Shown one piece after another: positions 17,934-26,282 of a DNA stretch of 53,754 nucleotides. The stretch comes from Paraburkholderia solisilvae (GTDB taxonomy: Bacteria; Pseudomonadota; Gammaproteobacteria; Burkholderiales; Burkholderiaceae), in assembly GCF_902859875.1 (NCBI RefSeq), contig NZ_CADIKF010000052.1:1-53754 (forward strand), read 5' to 3'. Position 1 is the first letter of the stretch; each line of letters begins with the position of its first letter. Position numbers and translations under genes: made by a program. The notes beneath the pieces are model-generated. The model saw nothing but the letters and a program-made list of their open reading frames with translations, was not told where the DNA came from and did no database searches.

Positions 17934-19058
17934 TTACGTACGCCGCGTGATCATCGCGGCGAGCCCCGGCTTGTCCTTCGCGTCGGTCTGCGGTGCGCGC
18001 TCGTCGTCGTGCGCTTTCTTCGTGCTCGCATGCAGCCCCGTGCCGTTCGACTTGCGGCTCGCCGCATGCCGCTCGATCACCCGTTGCAGCAAACAGAACA
18101 CGCACAGCAACGCACCGATCACGATGCGGGTCCACCACGAACTGAGCGTGCCGTCGAACGTGATCAGCGTCTGGATCGTGCCGAGAATGCCGACGCCAAA
18201 GAGCGAGCCGAACACATAGCCGACGCCGCCGGTCAGCAGCGTACCGCCGATCACCGTCGCGGCGATCGCGTCGAGTTCCATCCCTTGCGCCGCGAGCCCG
18301 TAGCCGGACAGCAGATACAGCGTGAACACGACACCGCCGAGCGCCGAGCAGAAACCGCTCAACGCATACACGCCGATCTTCGTGCGCGCGACCGGCAGGC
18401 CCATCAGCAACGCGGAGCGCTCATTGCCGCCGATCGCATAGACATTGCGGCCGCACCGCGTGAAATGCGCGATATAGATCGCCGCGAGCAGCGCGACGAT
18501 GCCGATCAGCGCGCCCGAATTGAGGCTGCCGCCGCCGATCGGCACGCTGAACGACGCGACCGCGTGAAACGTGCGTTCGTTGATCGTGATCGACTGCGTG
18601 GTGATCAAAAAGCACGCGCCGCGCGCGAGGAACATGCCGGCCAGCGTGATGATGAACGGCTGCAGCTTGAAGAAGTGGATCACCGCGCCCATCGCGGCGC
18701 CGAACAGCGTGCCCATGATCAGCACGAGCGGCACGATCGCCCAGATCGGCCAGTGCCACCATTGCGCGGCCACCGAGCACAGCACGGTAGTCAGCGCGAC
18801 GACCGAACCGACTGACAGGTCGATGCCGCCCGACACGATCACGAAGGTCATGCCGAGTGCGACGATCAGCAGGAACGAATTGTCGACGAGCAGGCCGAGC
18901 AGCACCTGCAGCGAGAAGAAACCGGTGTACATCACCGAGCCGAAGCCGAACAGCACGCAAAACAGCGCGATCGTGACGACGATCGGCAGCGTGCGCGGAT
19001 CGGCGAGGCGCGTAATGAACTTCGTGCGGGACGCGGCTTGCTGGGTGGGGTCTGTCAT
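17934..19058 (-). CDS. yjfF: Galactofuranose-type ABC transporter permease 2
   Basis: A 374-residue RbsC-family permease with eight to ten transmembrane helices and the family motif MTFVIVSGGIDLSVGSVVAL (about residues 69-88). Its position after a second permease, a two-domain ATPase and a YtfQ-like binding protein identifies it as the YjfF partner. The ATG at 19058 overlaps the upstream ytfT stop as ATGA. The C-terminal 40 residues are hydrophilic and longer than in E. coli YjfF. Confidence 0.88.
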   Translation of the reverse strand: MTDPTQQAASRTKFITRLADPRTLPIVVTIALFCVLFGFGSVMYTGFFSLQVLLGLLVDNSFLLIVALGMTFVIVSGGIDLSVGSVVALTTVLCSVAAQWWHWPIWAIVPLVLIMGTLFGAAMGAVIHFFKLQPFIITLAGMFLARGACFLITTQSITINERTFHAVASFSVPIGGGSLNSGALIGIVALLAAIYIAHFTRCGRNVYAIGGNERSALLMGLPVARTKIGVYALSGFCSALGGVVFTLYLLSGYGLAAQGMELDAIAATVIGGTLLTGGVGYVFGSLFGVGILGTIQTLITFDGTLSSWWTRIVIGALLCVFCLLQRVIERHAASRKSNGTGLHASTKKAHDDERAPQTDAKDKPGLAAMITRRT

Positions 19059-20101
19059 TTGGCGGCCTCCGTCACGTCGCCCGCAGGCTTTGCCTGCGCG
19101 AACGAAAACGCGCGCTTCAGTTGCTTGACGAGCAGCGCGCGCGCCCGCTCCGATTGAATCACGCTGACCAGCAGCACGACGATCGCCTTCACCACCAGCG
19201 TGGCCTCCGGCGGCACGCCGATCGAGTAGGTCGTATAGGTGAGCGTTTGAATGATCAATGCGCCGAGCACCGTGCCCGCGAGGCTGAAGCGTCCGCCGTT
19301 GAGCGACGTGCCGCCGAGCGTCACCGCGAGAATCGCGTCGAGTTCGAGCAGCAGGCCCGCGTTGTTGCCGTCGGCGCTGCGCACGTTCGAGCTCATCAGC
19401 ACGCCGGCCACCGCGGCCATCAGCCCGGAGAACACATAGACCGCGAACACGATCGCGCTCGAGCGCAGGCCGACGAGGCGCGTCGCCACCGGATTCACGC
19501 CGATCGCACGAATGAAGAGCCCGAGCGCGGTGCGGCTCATCAGCAGCGCGGTGGCCACCGTGACCGCCATCGCGATCCACACCGCGCACGGCATCCGTGC
19601 GAAAAAGCCGCCGCCGAGCACGAGGTAATCGGGCGCGCCGATCGGGATGATCTGCCCGTCCGTCAGCAGCTGCGCAACGCCGCGGCCGGCCACCATCAGG
19701 ATCAGCGTGGCGATGATCGGCTGCATGCCGACAAACGCGACCAGCACGCCGTTCCACGCGCCGGCGATCAGCCCGACCGCGAGCGCGGCGGCCACCGCCT
19801 GCGTTACGTGCGTCGGATCGGCGGCCAGCAGCGTCGCCGCCGTGGCGCCGGCAATCGCAACGACCGCGCCGACCGAAATATCGATGCCGCGCGTCGCGAT
19901 CACGAGCGTCATGCCGAGCGAGACGATCACGAGCGGCGCCGCCCGGTTCAGGATGTCGATCGGCGCGCCGAACAGGTGTCCTTCAAACGTCGAGATCGAC
20001 AGAAAGCTGGCGCGATGCGCGACGTCGAGCACGATCAGCAAAACGAGCGTGAGCACCGGCCACGCCAGCGCGTGCTGGAATGCGGCTTTGATCGCCTTCA
20101 T
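19055..20101 (-). CDS. ytfT: Galactofuranose-type ABC transporter permease 1
   Basis: A 348-residue RbsC-type permease with the paralogous motif MTLVIATRGIDISVGAVVAI (about residues 64-83). It probably heterodimerises with YjfF in the inner membrane. The gene overlaps ytfR (20098-20101) and yjfF (19055-19058) by four bases each, so the cluster is translationally coupled. Confidence 0.9.
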   Translation of the reverse strand: MKAIKAAFQHALAWPVLTLVLLIVLDVAHRASFLSISTFEGHLFGAPIDILNRAAPLVIVSLGMTLVIATRGIDISVGAVVAIAGATAATLLAADPTHVTQAVAAALAVGLIAGAWNGVLVAFVGMQPIIATLILMVAGRGVAQLLTDGQIIPIGAPDYLVLGGGFFARMPCAVWIAMAVTVATALLMSRTALGLFIRAIGVNPVATRLVGLRSSAIVFAVYVFSGLMAAVAGVLMSSNVRSADGNNAGLLLELDAILAVTLGGTSLNGGRFSLAGTVLGALIIQTLTYTTYSIGVPPEATLVVKAIVVLLVSVIQSERARALLVKQLKRAFSFAQAKPAGDVTEAAK

Positions 20102-21612
20102 TGGTCGCTCCCCGCAATCAGCTGATACACCTGATCTTCCGACACCGCGTTGCCCGCGATCTCCGCGACTTTGCGCCGGTCGCGCAGCACGGCGATGCGA
20201 TGGCTCACGCGCACCACTTCGCTCACTTCAGACGAGATGAACAGCATGCCCAGCCCTTTCGCGCACAACGCCAGCACGCGATCCATGATTTCGAACTTCG
20301 CGGCCACGTCGATACCGCGCGTCGGTTCGTCGAGAATCAGCATCTTCGGCTCGGTCGCGAGCCAGCGCGCGAGCAGCACCTTCTGCTGATTGCCGCCGGA
20401 CAGCAAGCCGATCGGCTGCTCCGCGTCGCGCGCCTTGATGCCGAGCAGCTTGATATATTCGTCGGCCATCTCGCGCTGTTTCGCGCGGCTGATCGCACGC
20501 CACCAGCCGCGCCGCGCCTGCAGCGCGAATACGATGTTCTCGCGAATCGACAGATCCGCGACGATGCCTTCCTTCTTGCGATCCTCCGGGCAATAGCCGA
20601 TGCCGTGCCGCACCGCGTCGTGCGGCGAGCGCATCTTCACGCGTTTTTTGCCGGCGAACAGCGTACCTTCGTCGGACTTTTCCGCGCCGAACAGCAGCTT
20701 CGCGGTTTCGGTGCGGCCCGAGCCGAGCAGGCCCGCGAGACCGAGAATCTGTCCGGGCCGCACGTCGATATCGATCGGGTTCAGCAGGCCGCGCCGGCCG
20801 ACGCCGCGCATTTCGAACAGCGGCGGCGCTTCGGAAGCCGGCTTCGGCGGCTCGCTCGCCGCCTGCTTCAGGCGCTCGGACATGCGCGCGTGGCCGACCA
20901 TCTTCGCCACCAGCTGATCGACCGGCAGGTCCTTCGCCAGATATTCGCCCTCGCGCTCGCCGTTGCGCATCACCGTGATGCGGTCCGACACCGCGTAGGT
21001 CTGCTCGAGAAAGTGTGTGACGAACAGAATGCCGATGCCCGACTGCTTGAGCTTGCGCAGCACGTCGAAGAGCCGCGCGACTTCGCCGTCGTCGAGGCTC
21101 GAGGTCGGTTCGTCGAGAATCAGCACGCGCGCATCCACCGACACCGCACGCGCGATCGCAACCATCTGCTGGACCGCGATCGGATAAGCGTCGAGCGACC
21201 GCGTGACGTCGAGCGACACGTTCAGCTCGGCAAGCGCCGCTTCGGCGCGCCGGTGAATCGACTTCCAGTCGATCGTGCCGCGCCGTTTCAGGTGCCGACC
21301 CGCGAAGATGTTTTCCGCGACCGACAGGTTCGGACAGAGATTCACTTCCTGGTACAGCGTGCGAATGCCGGCGGCTTCGGCTTCGAGCGGCGCGGCGAAC
21401 TGCACCGGCTCGCCCGCGAGGCGGATCTCGCCGGCGTCGTGCGCGTGCACGCCGGTCAGCACATTGATGAGGGTCGACTTGCCCGCGCCGTTTTGCCCCA
21501 TCAGCGTGTGAATTTCGCCCGGGAACAGGCGGAAGTCGACGCGCTGCAACGCGTTGACACCCGGGAACGACTTGCTGACGCCGATGGTTTCGAGAATGGG
21601 AGAGTCGCTCAT
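20098..21612 (-). CDS. ytfR: Galactofuranose-type ABC transporter ATPase, two nucleotide-binding domains
   Basis: A 504-residue RbsA/YtfR-type fused ATPase. Domain 1 has Walker A GQNGAGKST (39-47) and LILDEPTSSLD (165-174), but its signature region reads YPIAVQQM. Domain 2 has the degenerate Walker A GLLGSGRTE, with R300 in place of lysine, and an intact LSGGN (404-408) and LILDEP. This one-active-site pattern is normal for sugar importers of this class. It starts at ATG 21612, 82 bp after ytfQ. Confidence 0.9.
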   Translation of the reverse strand: MSDSPILETIGVSKSFPGVNALQRVDFRLFPGEIHTLMGQNGAGKSTLINVLTGVHAHDAGEIRLAGEPVQFAAPLEAEAAGIRTLYQEVNLCPNLSVAENIFAGRHLKRRGTIDWKSIHRRAEAALAELNVSLDVTRSLDAYPIAVQQMVAIARAVSVDARVLILDEPTSSLDDGEVARLFDVLRKLKQSGIGILFVTHFLEQTYAVSDRITVMRNGEREGEYLAKDLPVDQLVAKMVGHARMSERLKQAASEPPKPASEAPPLFEMRGVGRRGLLNPIDIDVRPGQILGLAGLLGSGRTETAKLLFGAEKSDEGTLFAGKKRVKMRSPHDAVRHGIGYCPEDRKKEGIVADLSIRENIVFALQARRGWWRAISRAKQREMADEYIKLLGIKARDAEQPIGLLSGGNQQKVLLARWLATEPKMLILDEPTRGIDVAAKFEIMDRVLALCAKGLGMLFISSEVSEVVRVSHRIAVLRDRRKVAEIAGNAVSEDQVYQLIAGSDQ

Positions 21613-21694
21613 GAGCGTCGCGAAAGGAAAGCCCGAAAAAAGTCAGGCGCCGCGCATACCGCGCCGGCGCCGGACCCGTTTACTCCACGTGTGC

Positions 21695-22663
21695 TCAGTA
21701 CTTGCGCTGCGGCAGGATCTGCGCGGCAACGCTCATCGGGAACACCGTTTCTTCGGTCACGATGCGCTTGGGCAACTGCTTGCCCGCGACGAGGTCTTTG
21801 GTGGCCTGCATCAGCTGCGGTCCGAGCAGCGGACTGCATTCGACGTCGACATTGATCTTGCCCGCGACCATCGCTTCGAAGCCGCCCTTGGTCGCATCGA
21901 ACGACACGACGCTGATGTCCGTGCCCGGCTTCAGGCCGGCTTCTTCCATCGCCTGAATCGCGCCGAGCGCCATATCGTCGTTATGCGCGTAGACCACGTT
22001 GATCTGCTTGCCGTAGGTCTTCGCGAAGGCTTCCATCACCTGCTTGCCGCCGGCGAGCGTGAAGTCGCCGCTTTGCGACGCGATGATCTTGAACTTCGGA
22101 TCGTTCTTGATCACTTCCATCAGACCGGCGTGACGATCGTTGGCGGGCGCCGAGCCGACCGTGCCCTGCAGTTCGACGATATTGATCGGGCCTTTATCGT
22201 TCTTGTAGCGCTCTTCGAGCCAGCGACCGCCGCGGCGGCCTTCTTCGAGGAAGTCCGAACCGATCATCGTCACGTACAGCGATTTGTCCTTCACGTCGAT
22301 ATTGCGGTCGGTCAGGATCACCGGAATCTTCGCGTTTTTCGCTTCGGTCAGCACCGGCTCCCAGCCCGATTCCACCACCGGCGAAAACGCGATCACGTCC
22401 ACCTTTTGCGCGATATACGAGCGGATCGCCTTGATCTGGTTTTCCTGCTTCTGCTGCGCGTCGGAAAACTTCAGGTTGATGCCGGCGTCCTTCGCAGCCT
22501 GCTTGACCGATACGGTATTCGCGGTACGCCACGCGCTTTCGGCGCCGACCTGCGCGAAACCGAGCGTGATCTTCTTGTCTTCCGCATGACCATTGATCGC
22601 GGCCGCGAACATCAGGGCCGAGCCGATCAGCGCGCCGAGTGTCAGGCGTCTCGTGTGATTCAT
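21695..22663 (-). CDS. ytfQ: Galactofuranose-type ABC transporter periplasmic binding protein
   Basis: A 322-residue type-I periplasmic binding protein whose residues 1-27 (MNHTRRLTLGALIG...GHAE) are a signal peptide. It shares with YtfQ the distinctive runs QQKQENQIKAIRS, DRNIDVKDKSLY, VELQGTVG, SQSGDFT and VYAHNDDMALGAIQAMEEAG. YtfQ binds galactofuranose, so furanose-sugar uptake is the likely role. It is first in the operon, started at ATG 22663 with GGAG 7 bp upstream. No catabolic or regulatory sugar gene is adjacent. Confidence 0.88.
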   Translation of the reverse strand: MNHTRRLTLGALIGSALMFAAAINGHAEDKKITLGFAQVGAESAWRTANTVSVKQAAKDAGINLKFSDAQQKQENQIKAIRSYIAQKVDVIAFSPVVESGWEPVLTEAKNAKIPVILTDRNIDVKDKSLYVTMIGSDFLEEGRRGGRWLEERYKNDKGPINIVELQGTVGSAPANDRHAGLMEVIKNDPKFKIIASQSGDFTLAGGKQVMEAFAKTYGKQINVVYAHNDDMALGAIQAMEEAGLKPGTDISVVSFDATKGGFEAMVAGKINVDVECSPLLGPQLMQATKDLVAGKQLPKRIVTEETVFPMSVAAQILPQRKY

Positions 22664-23206
22664 TTCCTGTCTCCGATTTATATCGTTTGTTCTGGCGCCG
22701 GTTACCGCAGGCGAGCGTCCTTACGGGCACGCGACGGCGAATGCCGACGCCACCTTTCACAACACTGCACATCGATCAAGCAGCACAACGGGAAACGTAT
22801 TAACGCCGAGCCGGCTCGCTGCGACTCCCCCCGCACGTGACACTGAACGTGAGTCGCCCCGGTTCGTTAATAGCCAAACTATATCTATGCACTGATGCGG
22901 CGGTGATTAGTATTTTCCCGAGCCATGCCAGCCCCGTGCGACACCGCGATCCCGCCTGCATAGCCCGCGCCAAGTCCAATATTCGGGAGTCGCCGCAAAA
23001 CCTCCGGCGCGCATTTGCGGGACCGTTGGGGTCCGAATATGCATCCGATATAGTCCTACTATTTACGCGTATTCGATGATCAACCAGCGGAATCGCCGCA
23101 TACATTCGCGCGCGCGATACCCGCGTGCGGCGAATCGCAGCATAATCTCCGCAAAACCTGCGGCGAACGGTTTGCCTTTGCGGAGATTACCCGGCACAAT
23201 CTCCGC
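22664..23206. other. Divergent intergenic region between ytfQ and the Fic gene
   Basis: 543 bp without a credible gene. The Fic-proximal 65 bp hold three of the four GCGGAGATT motifs described separately. AT-rich islands at 22861-22920 and 23036-23075 may carry promoters, but I see no well-matched -35/-10 pair for either gene. Confidence 0.5.
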
Positions 23207-23223
23207 ATGGAAAGCGGAGATTA
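23143..23223 (+). promoter_or_regulatory. Array of four alternating GCGGAGATT motifs over the Fic start codon
   Basis: The 9-mer GCGGAGATT (or its complement AATCTCCGC) occurs within 23143-23152 (reverse), 23180-23189 (forward), 23197-23206 (reverse) and 23214-23223 (forward). The first pair forms a 12-bp perfect inverted repeat (AATCTCCGCAAA and TTTGCGGAGATT). The second forms a 9-bp inverted repeat whose 7-base loop starts with the ATG. The last three copies are spaced exactly 17 bp apart. The final copy encodes residues 3-6 of the protein. Most likely an autoregulatory operator covering promoter, leader and start. Confidence 0.75.
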
Positions 23224-24352
23224 CCCCTACATCTGGTCGGAGCCCGGCTGGCCGCAATGGCAGTACGACCTTGCGTCGCTGGCGGCGCCGCTTGCGGCCG
23301 TAACCGGCGCGCAAGGGCTGCTGCTCGGCCGCATGTACGACGCCGGCCTCGTGCAGCGCGGCGAAGCGAACCTCAACGCGCTCACCGCGGATGTACTCAA
23401 GACCAGCGAAATCGAAGGCGAAGCGCTCGACCCGCGTTCGGTGCGCTCGTCCATCGCGCGCCGGCTCGGCGTCGATATCGGCGCCCTCGCGCCGGTCGAC
23501 CGCCACGTCGAAGGGGTGGTCGAGATGGTGCTCGACGCAACCTTGCATTGCAACGCGTCGCTCACGCGCGAGCGCCTGCTCGGCTGGCATGCCGCGCTCT
23601 TCCCCACCGGCTACAGCGGCCTCGCGCCAATCCGCGTCGGCGCGTATCGCGACGACGCGCGCGGCCCGATGCAGGTCGTCTCCGGCGCGATCGGCCGGCA
23701 ACGCGTGCACTTCGAAGCGCCGCCCGCACAGCGGCTCGAAGCGGAGATGGCGCGCCTGCTCGACTGGGTCAACGACAACGACGACCACCACCCGGTCATC
23801 AAGGCGGGCCTCGCGCACTTATGGCTCGTCACGCTGCATCCGTTCGACGACGGCAACGGCCGCATCGCGCGCGCCGTCGGCGACATGCTGCTCGCGCAGA
23901 TCGACCATAGCGGCCAGCGCTTCTATAGCCTGTCCGCGCAGATCCAGCGCGAAAGGCGCGGCTACTACGAGATTCTCGAGCGCACGCAACGCGGCCTGTC
24001 GGACGTCACGACATGGCTCGCGTGGTTCCTCGACAATCTGCGGCGCGCTCTCGAGGCCGCCCTCCAGACGCTCGACGCGGTGCTCGCGAAATCGCGCTTC
24101 TGGCAGCGCATGGCCGGCACGCCGCTCAACGAGCGGCAGTCGAAACTGCTCAACCGGCTGCTCGACGGCTTCGACGGCAAACTGACGAGCAGCAAATGGG
24201 CGGCCATCGCAAAGTGCTCGCCGGACACGGCGCTGCGCGACATCAACGAGCTGATGGCGGCCGGCGTCTTGCGGCGCATGGACGGCGGCGGGCGCAGCAC
24301 CGCGTACGAGCTCGTGGCCGCACCCGTAACGCCGGACGTGACGATCGCGTGA
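23207..24352 (+). CDS. Fic-domain AMPylase-like protein with N-terminal inhibitory helix and C-terminal winged helix
   Basis: A 381-residue protein. The Fic motif HPFDDGNGRIAR (211-222) is complete, with catalytic H211, so AMP transfer (or other NMP/phosphate transfer) to a target hydroxyl is expected. The inhibitory motif TSEIEG (66-71, type [S/T]xxxE[G/N], E70) lies before the Fic core, making it a class II Fic protein. The N-terminal part (about 1-90) resembles DUF4172 seen in such proteins. Residues about 320-370 (SSKWAAIAKCSPDTALRDIN and following) look like a winged helix. There is no separate antitoxin gene. The ATG at 23207 is preceded only by the motif array, with no clear Shine-Dalgarno. 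Confidence 0.88.
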   Translation: MESGDYPYIWSEPGWPQWQYDLASLAAPLAAVTGAQGLLLGRMYDAGLVQRGEANLNALTADVLKTSEIEGEALDPRSVRSSIARRLGVDIGALAPVDRHVEGVVEMVLDATLHCNASLTRERLLGWHAALFPTGYSGLAPIRVGAYRDDARGPMQVVSGAIGRQRVHFEAPPAQRLEAEMARLLDWVNDNDDHHPVIKAGLAHLWLVTLHPFDDGNGRIARAVGDMLLAQIDHSGQRFYSLSAQIQRERRGYYEILERTQRGLSDVTTWLAWFLDNLRRALEAALQTLDAVLAKSRFWQRMAGTPLNERQSKLLNRLLDGFDGKLTSSKWAAIAKCSPDTALRDINELMAAGVLRRMDGGGRSTAYELVAAPVTPDVTIA

Positions 24353-24496
24353 CACGCACGGGCCCGCGCAATTTCACACAGCCGGTTCGTTTTTTCCGCT
24401 TCGCGCCGGTCGCAAACGGTGCGAGTATGCGGATCGAGCATTCCGCATTGCCCCTTCTCGCTTACCTCGCTATCGCAGCGCCCAGGAGAAATGCCC

Positions 24497-26212
24497 ATGA
24501 ACGACCACGATCCGCACCGCCTCGCCGGCACCGACGCCACCGACGCCGATCCGACCGCCGGCGCCGATCAGCCCGATGACCCCGAACGCCGCCGTGTGCT
24601 GACCGGCATCGCCGCGGTCGGCGCGGGACTGGTGCTGGCCGGCTGCCAGACGTCCGCCCAGACATCCACGAGCACCACCGCAAAGAGCGCCGCCGACCTG
24701 CGGCTCGACGCCGCGTTGCACGACCAGGTGAAGAACATCGTCGTGATCTATGCGGAAAACCGCAGCTTCGCGAACCTGTACGGCAACTTCCCGGGCCTGC
24801 AGCAGCCGCTCGACGCGGTGCGTCCGGAAGCCTACGTGCAGTTCGACCGCGACGGCATCACGCCGCTGCCGCGGCTGCCCGCGATCTGGGGCGGCCTCGT
24901 GCCGCAGGCGCAAACGGTCGACGGCAAGCGCTATGCGATCAGCGAACGCGAGATCACGAACCTGCGCAACCAGCCGTTTCACCTGACCGACGCGCAAGGC
25001 GCGCCGCTGCCCAATGGCGTGATCACGCGCGACCTCGTGCATCGCTTCTATCAGAACCAGATGCAGATCAACGGCGGACGCAACAACCAGTTCGCCGCGT
25101 GGGGCGATTCGGGCGGACTCGTGATGGGCCACTACCGCAACTCGCCGACGACGCTGAAAATCTGGGGCCTCGCGCAGCAATACACGCTGTGCGACAACTT
25201 TTTTATGGCGGCCTTCGGCGGCTCGTGGCTGAACCATATCTTCCTGATTTCCGCGCAGGCGCCGCTCGTGCCGGACATTCAGAACAGCCCCGCCAAAAAT
25301 CTGACGTCGATCCTCGAAGGCGACGATCCGCTCGGCACGCGGCTGAAGATGTCGGCGAAGTCACCCGCGTCCGCGCTCGACGGGCCGCCGAAGTACGAAC
25401 GCGACGGCCTTTTCACGCCCGACGGCTATGCGGTCAACACGATGGCGCCGCCGTACCAGCCGAGCTTCGTGCGACCCGCGCTGGACGGCAACGCGCTGTT
25501 CGCGAACCCGGCCGACCCGAAGGTGCTGCCGCCGCAACGCTACGCGACGATCGGCGACCGGCTGACCGACCGTGATGTCGAATGGGCGTGGTATGCGGGC
25601 GCGTGGCAATACGCGATCGAACATCAGGACACCGGCTCGGTGCCCGACTTCCAGTATCACCATCAGCCGTTCAACTACTTCGCGAACTACGCGCCCGGCA
25701 CCGCGGCGCGCACGCGGCATCTGCGCGACGCGGGCGTCGGCGACGACGCGGCGACCAACCGGCTGCTCGCGGATATCGACGCGGGACGGCTGCCGCCGGT
25801 CACGTTCTACAAGCCGCAGGGCAATCTGAATATGCACGCGGGCTACGCGGACGTCGAATCCGGCGACCGCCATATCGCGGCGGTGATCGACCATCTGCAG
25901 CGCAGCCCGCAGTGGCGCAATACGGTGGTGATCGTCACCGTCGATGAAAACGGCGGCTGGTGGGATCCGGTCGCGCCGCCCAAAGGCGACCGCTGGGGCC
26001 CCGGCTCGCGCATTCCGGCGCTCGTCGTGTCGCCGCTCGCCAAGAAAGGCTACGTCGATCACACGGTCTACGATACGAACTCGATCCTGCGCTTCATCAG
26101 CCGCGTGCACGGACTCGAGCCGCTGCCGGGCGTGGCCGCGCGCGACCGCGCATTCGCGCAGAACGGTCTTGCGCCGCTCGGCGATCTGACCGGTGCGCTC
26201 GATCTCGCGTAA
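24497..26212 (+). CDS. acpA: Tat-exported lipoprotein phosphoesterase (AcpA/phospholipase C superfamily)
   Basis: A 571-residue hydrolase. ERRRVLTG (30-37) is a twin-arginine-like motif, and the hydrophobic segment ends in a lipobox LAGC (47-50), predicting a Tat-translocated, lipid-anchored protein. The catalytic domain begins VKNIVVIYAENRSFANLYG, matching the AcpA nucleophile and metal region, and contains FGGSWLNHIFLISAQ and TVDENGGWWDPV, typical metal-site segments. It should cleave phosphomonoesters or phosphodiesters outside the cytoplasm. I use ATG 24497, 7 bp after AGGAGA; ATG 24491 is too close to that site. It lies 145 bp behind the Fic gene, with no evidence of a shared function. 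Confidence 0.85.
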   Translation: MNDHDPHRLAGTDATDADPTAGADQPDDPERRRVLTGIAAVGAGLVLAGCQTSAQTSTSTTAKSAADLRLDAALHDQVKNIVVIYAENRSFANLYGNFPGLQQPLDAVRPEAYVQFDRDGITPLPRLPAIWGGLVPQAQTVDGKRYAISEREITNLRNQPFHLTDAQGAPLPNGVITRDLVHRFYQNQMQINGGRNNQFAAWGDSGGLVMGHYRNSPTTLKIWGLAQQYTLCDNFFMAAFGGSWLNHIFLISAQAPLVPDIQNSPAKNLTSILEGDDPLGTRLKMSAKSPASALDGPPKYERDGLFTPDGYAVNTMAPPYQPSFVRPALDGNALFANPADPKVLPPQRYATIGDRLTDRDVEWAWYAGAWQYAIEHQDTGSVPDFQYHHQPFNYFANYAPGTAARTRHLRDAGVGDDAATNRLLADIDAGRLPPVTFYKPQGNLNMHAGYADVESGDRHIAAVIDHLQRSPQWRNTVVIVTVDENGGWWDPVAPPKGDRWGPGSRIPALVVSPLAKKGYVDHTVYDTNSILRFISRVHGLEPLPGVAARDRAFAQNGLAPLGDLTGALDLA

Positions 26213-26246
26213 CTGACGCCACATCTGGCTGTCGTCACTCGCGAGC

Positions 26247-26277
26247 GCGGCGCAGGCCCATTTGCGGCCCGCGCCGC
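26247..26277. terminator. Hairpin between convergent phosphoesterase and GGDEF-EAL genes
   Basis: GCGGCGC (26247-26253) pairs with GCGCCGC (26271-26277), with inner GGCC segments. It fills the 70-bp convergent gap and could serve both strands; it has no T tract. Confidence 0.4.
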
Positions 26278-26282
26278 TACCG

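Noticed and set aside
19059..19757. Upstream extension of the yjfF frame into the ytfT gene
   Set aside because: The extension is an out-of-frame reading of ytfT; ATG 19058 with an ATGA overlap gives a normal-length permease.
23143..23223. Repeat array as a CRISPR
   Set aside because: Motifs are 9-10 bp, alternate in orientation and overlap a start codon; there are no spacers or cas genes.
23207..26212. Fic plus phosphoesterase as a two-gene toxin or effector system
   Set aside because: The 144-bp gap, separate ribosome sites and the ordinary AcpA-like sequence give no evidence of joint function.
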